Positions 5,428 to 8,643 of a stretch of DNA of 8,643 bases are shown here, piece by piece. The DNA is from Halanaerobium sp041694515 (GTDB taxonomy: Bacteria > Bacillota > Halanaerobiia > Halanaerobiales > Halanaerobiaceae), in the NCBI GenBank assembly GCA_041694515.1, contig JASMSZ010000016.1:1-8643 (forward strand), written 5' to 3'. Under the pieces are notes generated by a model. That model saw only the letters and a program-made list of their open reading frames with translations. It was not told the DNA's origin and did not search any database. Each line of letters opens with the position of its first letter. Position 1 is the first letter of the stretch. The position numbers were made by a program, and so were the translations under genes.

Positions 5428-6285
5428 TCACTTATCAAGCTCTGTCAGTACAACACCAATTAAACCAGGTCCGGTATGAACTACCATAACCGGACTGATC
5501 TCACTAAAATATGTCTCTTTAACCTGGGCCAGCCGCTTAAACCTGTCCAGAAGTCCCTGAGCTTCTTCTTCAGCTGCTGCATTCATCACATCTATAACAT
5601 ATTCCCTGCCTTCCTGTAATCTTTCTTTGATTATGGAATACATTTTCTTCAGTGAGCGTTTACGACCACGAACTCTTTCGAAGGTGAAATATTCACCCTC
5701 ATCATCAATGGCAATTATCGGCTTAATATTTAAAAATTCAGCAATTGTTCCAGATACTTTGCCGATTCTACCACCTTTTTTCAGATACTTAAGAGTTTCT
5801 ACCACAAAAAAGACCTCAATTTTATCTTTTTTAGCTTCAACTTTTTCAATAATCTCAGCAAAGCTTAATTCTCCCTTTTCAACTAAAGAATTAGCATAGA
5901 GCACAAGTCTCCCCAGTCCTTTAGAAAGCATCTTTGAATCAATTACTTCTACTTCTATTCCCTCAATCTGATCAGCCACCATCATACAGTTACTATAAGT
6001 TGCAGAAAGACCACTTGAAATATGAACAGAAATGATATGGGTATATCCTTCATTTTTCAGCTCATTATAAACATCCATAATCTCCTGAGGAGAAGGCATA
6101 GATGTAGTTGGTATCTCACGCTCAAAACTCTCATAAACCTCTGCTGGAGTGATATCAACCCGATCATGAAACTGCTGGTCACTATAAATTACTTTTAGTG
6201 GAATCGATTTAATTCCAAACTTCTCTAAATCATCTCTGGTTAAATCAGAAGTGCTGTCTGTTACAACTGCAATTTTTTCCTGCAT
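5428..6285 (-). CDS. DegV family protein, FakB-like fatty-acid-binding protein
   Basis: DegV proteins are soluble and bind one fatty acid. FakB members present it to the kinase FakA, which makes acyl-phosphate for phospholipid synthesis. The 285 residues match the family length. Family motifs visible are TDSTSDL at 9-15, TSMPSP at 61-66 and SSGLSATY at 90-97. The ETLKYLKKGGRIGK stretch at 163-176 and the HTGPGLIG close at 270-277 follow. No fakA-like kinase gene lies nearby, so the partner would be encoded elsewhere; a stand-alone DegV protein of other function cannot be excluded. ATG is preceded by AAGGAG 8 bases upstream. The gene is monocistronic, with its own promoter (6341-6370) and a strong terminator. 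Confidence 0.95.
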   Translation of the reverse strand: MQEKIAVVTDSTSDLTRDDLEKFGIKSIPLKVIYSDQQFHDRVDITPAEVYESFEREIPTTSMPSPQEIMDVYNELKNEGYTHIISVHISSGLSATYSNCMMVADQIEGIEVEVIDSKMLSKGLGRLVLYANSLVEKGELSFAEIIEKVEAKKDKIEVFFVVETLKYLKKGGRIGKVSGTIAEFLNIKPIIAIDDEGEYFTFERVRGRKRSLKKMYSIIKERLQEGREYVIDVMNAAAEEEAQGLLDRFKRLAQVKETYFSEISPVMVVHTGPGLIGVVLTELDK

Positions 6286-6340
6286 AATTATTTCTCCTTT
6301 ATTTAATGTCTTTCAGCCAACTATTTCCTTAACAAAGTTT

Positions 6341-6370
6341 ATTATAGCAGATTTTTATGCTTTTGGGCAA
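6341..6370 (-). promoter_or_regulatory. Extended -10 promoter of the DegV-family gene
   Basis: On the minus strand an exact TATAAT (6341-6346) is preceded by TGC, an extended -10. TTGCCC lies 18 bases upstream at 6365-6370. The start site would be near 6334, giving a leader of about 50 bases. Confidence 0.65.
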
Positions 6371-6389
6371 ATTGCTGATCATAATTTAC

Positions 6390-6417
6390 TACCTTTTATT
6401 TTTACCTACCGGTTACC
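6390..6417. repeat. Four TACC/GGTA copies upstream of the degV-like promoter
   Basis: On the plus strand TACC occurs at 6390, 6403, 6407 and 6414, with the palindrome ACCGGT at 6408-6413. The block lies just upstream of the -35 element, where an activator could bind. The copies are short and unevenly spaced, so chance is possible. Confidence 0.25.
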
Positions 6418-6449
6418 TGTCAGTTTTTATCGAAAATTAAAATAAAACA

Positions 6450-6477
6450 GCTCCAATTCTTTTATAAGAATCAAAGC
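6450..6477 (-). terminator. Terminator of the SHOCT protein gene
   Basis: In the minus-strand RNA a 12-bp stem forms (GCUUUGAUUCUU with AAGAAUUGGAGC) with three consecutive G-U pairs and a 4-base loop. It is followed by UGUUUUAUUUUAAUUUU. On the plus strand the same three positions would be A-C mismatches, so the structure is specific to the minus strand. It begins 20 bases after the SHOCT stop codon. Confidence 0.75.
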
Positions 6478-6497
6478 CGCCTCAAGATTTATAGAAT

Positions 6498-6794
6498 TTA
6501 TCTTGTTAAATTCCTGATAATTTCTTCAAATTCTTCTCTGGAAATTTCACCCCTGGCATAACGCTGACGGGCTATTTCTTCCGCATCATCTCTATGGCTG
6601 CTTAACTGCTGCTCATTATATCGGAAATGACTATCTCTTTGACTGTAATTATTATTTTCATTACTTCTCTGAACAATAAAATAAATTACTGCGGCAAGGA
6701 TAATAAACCAGAAAAAGATCATAAAACCTCCACCTCCCCAGAAACTGTCAAATCCCATATGGCCAAATCTCCCCATATGTCCGAGTCTAAACAT
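6498..6794 (-). CDS. Small membrane protein with a C-terminal SHOCT domain
   Basis: This is a 98-residue protein with three parts. The N-terminal 1-22 is rich in Gly, His, Met and Phe and carries two GHMG units (5-8 and 11-14). A single membrane helix spans about 23-42. A polar Asn/Gln/Ser linker leads to a short C-terminal helical domain at about 70-97, where AEEIARQRYARGEISREEFEE matches the SHOCT pattern (RYARGEI at 78-84). SHOCT domains are thought to mediate oligomerisation or anchoring; no enzymatic role is expected. His/Met-rich N-termini on such proteins are sometimes seen near copper genes, but no copper gene lies here. ATG has AAGGAG 10 bases upstream. The gene has its own promoter and terminator. 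Confidence 0.88.
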   Translation of the reverse strand: MFRLGHMGRFGHMGFDSFWGGGGFMIFFWFIILAAVIYFIVQRSNENNNYSQRDSHFRYNEQQLSSHRDDAEEIARQRYARGEISREEFEEIIRNLTR

Positions 6795-6818
6795 AATATC
6801 ACTACTCCTTATTTAAAC

Positions 6819-6830
6819 TAAAGTACTTTA
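6819..6830. promoter_or_regulatory. Perfect 12-bp palindrome at the SHOCT start site, candidate operator
   Basis: TAAAGTACTTTA is an exact palindrome lying 4 bases downstream of the -10 hexamer, so it covers the expected transcription start near 6828. A repressor bound there would block initiation. It is not the CopY box (TACANNTGTA). Confidence 0.4.
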
Positions 6831-6834
6831 CTTA

Positions 6835-6843
6835 ATTATATCA
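6835..6843 (-). promoter_or_regulatory. Extended -10 promoter of the SHOCT gene
   Basis: Minus strand TGATATAAT combines an exact TATAAT with TGn. No good -35 is visible at 16-18 bases (TCCTTC at 17), which extended -10 promoters tolerate. The leader would be about 35 bases. Confidence 0.55.
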
Positions 6844-6908
6844 TAAGGGGCAAATATGAAGGAAATATGAATTTAAAAACTTTATTTTCTTTAATAGTAT
6901 TTACTTCT

Positions 6909-6940
6909 CGTTTTTCGACATAAAACGACAGGTAAACTGT
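6909..6940 (-). terminator. Weak candidate terminator after purL
   Basis: Two small hairpins follow the purL stop codon on the minus strand. ACAG/CTGT (within 6928-6940) has 4 bp and is followed by CGTTTTATG. CGTTTT/AAAACG (6909-6927) has 6 bp and a 7-base loop, with no good U-tract. Neither is convincing, so some purL transcripts may run on into the SHOCT gene. Confidence 0.25.
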
Positions 6941-6951
6941 AGATGCACATT

Positions 6952-8643
6952 TTATTTAGTAAAATAATCTACTCCAGCCTGAAAGAGTTTTTGATCTTTT
7001 TCCCCACTAATATTTTTGGCTACATTTTTCCCAATTCGCTCAGAATGTCCCATCTTACCAAAGACTCTGCCCTCTGGACTGCAGATTCCCTCTACAGCAG
7101 CAATTGATCCATTTGGATTATAAGGAATCTCCATTGTTGGATTCCCCTCTAAATCTACATACTGAGTGACAATTTGGCCATTCTGCTTAAGCTTTCTGAG
7201 TTCTGCTGGTTCTGCTGCAAAACGTCCTTCTCCATGAGAAACCGGAATGGAATGAATATCTCCAGTCTTTACGTTTGCAAGCCAGGGAGATTTTGTAGAA
7301 ACAATTTTTGTATTTACCATCTGAGAAACATGCCGTCCAATTGTATTATAAGTCAAAGTTGGTGAAGCCTCCGTTAAGTCTCTAATTTCACCATAGGGTA
7401 AGAGTCCAAGTTTAACCAGAGCCTGAAAGCCATTACAGATTCCAAGCATTAAACCATCTCTATTATTTAATAACTCCATTACTGCAGCTTTAATTTCTGG
7501 ATTTCTAAATACTGCCGCAATAAACTTACCGGAACCATCAGGCTCATCACCGGCACTAAATCCACCCGGCAGCATTATAATCTGAGAATCACTGATTAAA
7601 GCAGCCATCTTTTCAATTGAATCTTTTACCTGTTCTGGTTCTAAGTTTTTAAAGATAAAGGTTTCGACTTCAGCTCCAGCTTCTCTAAACTGTCGGGCTG
7701 TATCATATTCGCAGTTTGTTCCCGGAAAAACAGGAATTAAAACCCTGGGTTTAGCAACTTTTATCTGCGGACTAAAACTCTGCTCACTCTGAAAATGGTC
7801 AAGGTTTAATAATTCTTTTTCTATCTCCGGCTCAACTAAAGCAGTTATTTCATCTTCTGCCACCTCAGTTTTATAGATTTTCTCCAGCGGTTCTTCCCAG
7901 CTTTTAAGTGCTTCGGCTATTGAAATTTTTATTCCATTAATTTTAATTACTTCTTCTTTGATAGTCTTTCCAATTACTTTAAAATCTAAGTCATTAAACA
8001 ATATTTCTGGCTCAAAAGCTGCTGGAACTTCTAAAATTAGAGCGCCATATTCTGGTGAAAATAGCTCCTCCTGATCCAGTTTAGCGGTAATTTCGGCTCC
8101 GATTTTATTGCCAAAACTCATCTTAGAAATTGCTTCAGCCAGTCCACCAATTGTAATCGCAGAGGCAGCATAAATCTTTGCTTCTGAAATTAATTTCTCA
8201 ACCCTGCTGTAATTCTTTTTTAGTTTGGCTATATCAGGCATTTCAGCTTCATCCCGCTCAACCGGAAGATAAACTAACTTACTACTATCTTTTTTGAATT
8301 CAGGTGAAATAACATTGTTAATATCAACTGTATCTACTGCAAAAGAAACTAAAGTTGGAGGTACATCGATATCTTTAAAGGTTCCAGACATACTGTCCTT
8401 CCCACCAATTGCAGGCAGCTCAAAATCTTTCTGTGCTCTGTAAGCTCCAAGCAGGGCACTAAATGGCTTTCCCCAGCGCTCCGGATTATTTCTCAGACGC
8501 TCAAAATATTCCTGGAATGTGAATCTGATTTTAGAATAATCTCCACCGGCGGCAGCAATTTTGGCAACTGATTCAATCACTGCATAGAGGGCTCCGTGGA
8601 AAGGACTCCAGGTTGTTAATTTAGAATCATAGCCGTGGCTCAT
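6952..8643 (-). CDS. purL: Phosphoribosylformylglycinamidine synthase, C-terminal part (5' end outside window)
   Basis: The enzyme converts FGAR, ATP and glutamine to FGAM in step four of de novo purine synthesis. The window holds the last 563 codons of what is normally a protein of about 1,250 residues. The Met at the window edge is internal, not the start. Visible residues 1-110 belong to the second ATP-binding-type half, with SHGYD at 2-6, FTFQEYFERL and the glycine-rich GGKDSMSGT at 80-88. Residues up to about 250 complete the second AIRS-C-like domain. From residue 298 the glutamine amidotransferase domain begins (RVLIPVFPGTNCEYD). Its nucleophile is Cys403 in GICNGFQ, and the His533/Glu535 pair is in GHSER; all catalytic residues are intact. 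The fused single-chain form replaces separate purS/purQ/purL proteins. No other purine genes are in the window. Confidence 0.95.
   Translation of the reverse strand: MSHGYDSKLTTWSPFHGALYAVIESVAKIAAAGGDYSKIRFTFQEYFERLRNNPERWGKPFSALLGAYRAQKDFELPAIGGKDSMSGTFKDIDVPPTLVSFAVDTVDINNVISPEFKKDSSKLVYLPVERDEAEMPDIAKLKKNYSRVEKLISEAKIYAASAITIGGLAEAISKMSFGNKIGAEITAKLDQEELFSPEYGALILEVPAAFEPEILFNDLDFKVIGKTIKEEVIKINGIKISIAEALKSWEEPLEKIYKTEVAEDEITALVEPEIEKELLNLDHFQSEQSFSPQIKVAKPRVLIPVFPGTNCEYDTARQFREAGAEVETFIFKNLEPEQVKDSIEKMAALISDSQIIMLPGGFSAGDEPDGSGKFIAAVFRNPEIKAAVMELLNNRDGLMLGICNGFQALVKLGLLPYGEIRDLTEASPTLTYNTIGRHVSQMVNTKIVSTKSPWLANVKTGDIHSIPVSHGEGRFAAEPAELRKLKQNGQIVTQYVDLEGNPTMEIPYNPNGSIAAVEGICSPEGRVFGKMGHSERIGKNVAKNISGEKDQKLFQAGVDYFTK

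Noticed and set aside
6251..6445. Plus-strand 64-codon open frame across the degV-like promoter
   Set aside because: It starts inside the 5' end of the degV-like gene in antisense, has no ribosome binding site, and covers that gene's promoter and leader. It is a shadow in AT-rich DNA.
8641..8643. ATG at the right edge as the start of purL
   Set aside because: The following residues align with the interior of the second half of PurL, and the family is about twice this length, so the true start is outside the window.

Overview
This is a low-GC window whose gene content suits an anaerobic Firmicute, most likely a member of the Halanaerobiales. The organism call is an inference: it rests on AT-rich non-coding DNA, strong AGGAGG-type ribosome binding sites, the clostridial-type PurL, and the mix of a Cache chemoreceptor, DegV and a SHOCT protein. 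No rRNA, tRNA, insertion sequence, phage gene or CRISPR array is visible. Every supported gene lies on the minus strand, so the transcription order runs from high to low coordinates.

Layout from the right (upstream) end: the C-terminal 563 codons of purL (de novo purine synthesis) enter from beyond the window. Next is a monocistronic SHOCT-domain membrane protein with its own extended -10 promoter and terminator, then a monocistronic degV/fakB-like fatty-acid-binding protein with a promoter and a strong terminator. A previously overlooked 56-codon gene follows, preceded by a perfect TTGACA-N17-TATAAT promoter and closed by its own terminator. After a gene-free stretch of about 330 bases comes a possible operon with no visible internal terminator: a class I SAM methyltransferase, a doubtful 42-codon ORF, a P-loop kinase-like protein, and a D-2-hydroxyacid dehydrogenase that ends in a terminator. 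Then comes a monocistronic methyl-accepting chemotaxis protein with a long, GNRA-like-looped terminator, and finally the first 14 codons of a gene that leaves the left edge, with a good promoter and a structured leader.

The genes do not form one obvious pathway. They look like a string of small independent transcription units: purine synthesis, envelope, lipid handling, small-molecule metabolism and chemotaxis. I see no clear sign of a new multi-gene system. The items most worth a second look are the 56-aa protein under a consensus promoter, the P-loop protein whose Walker A lysine is replaced by threonine, the palindromes placed on the predicted start sites of two promoters, and a possible plus-strand small RNA in the longest gap.
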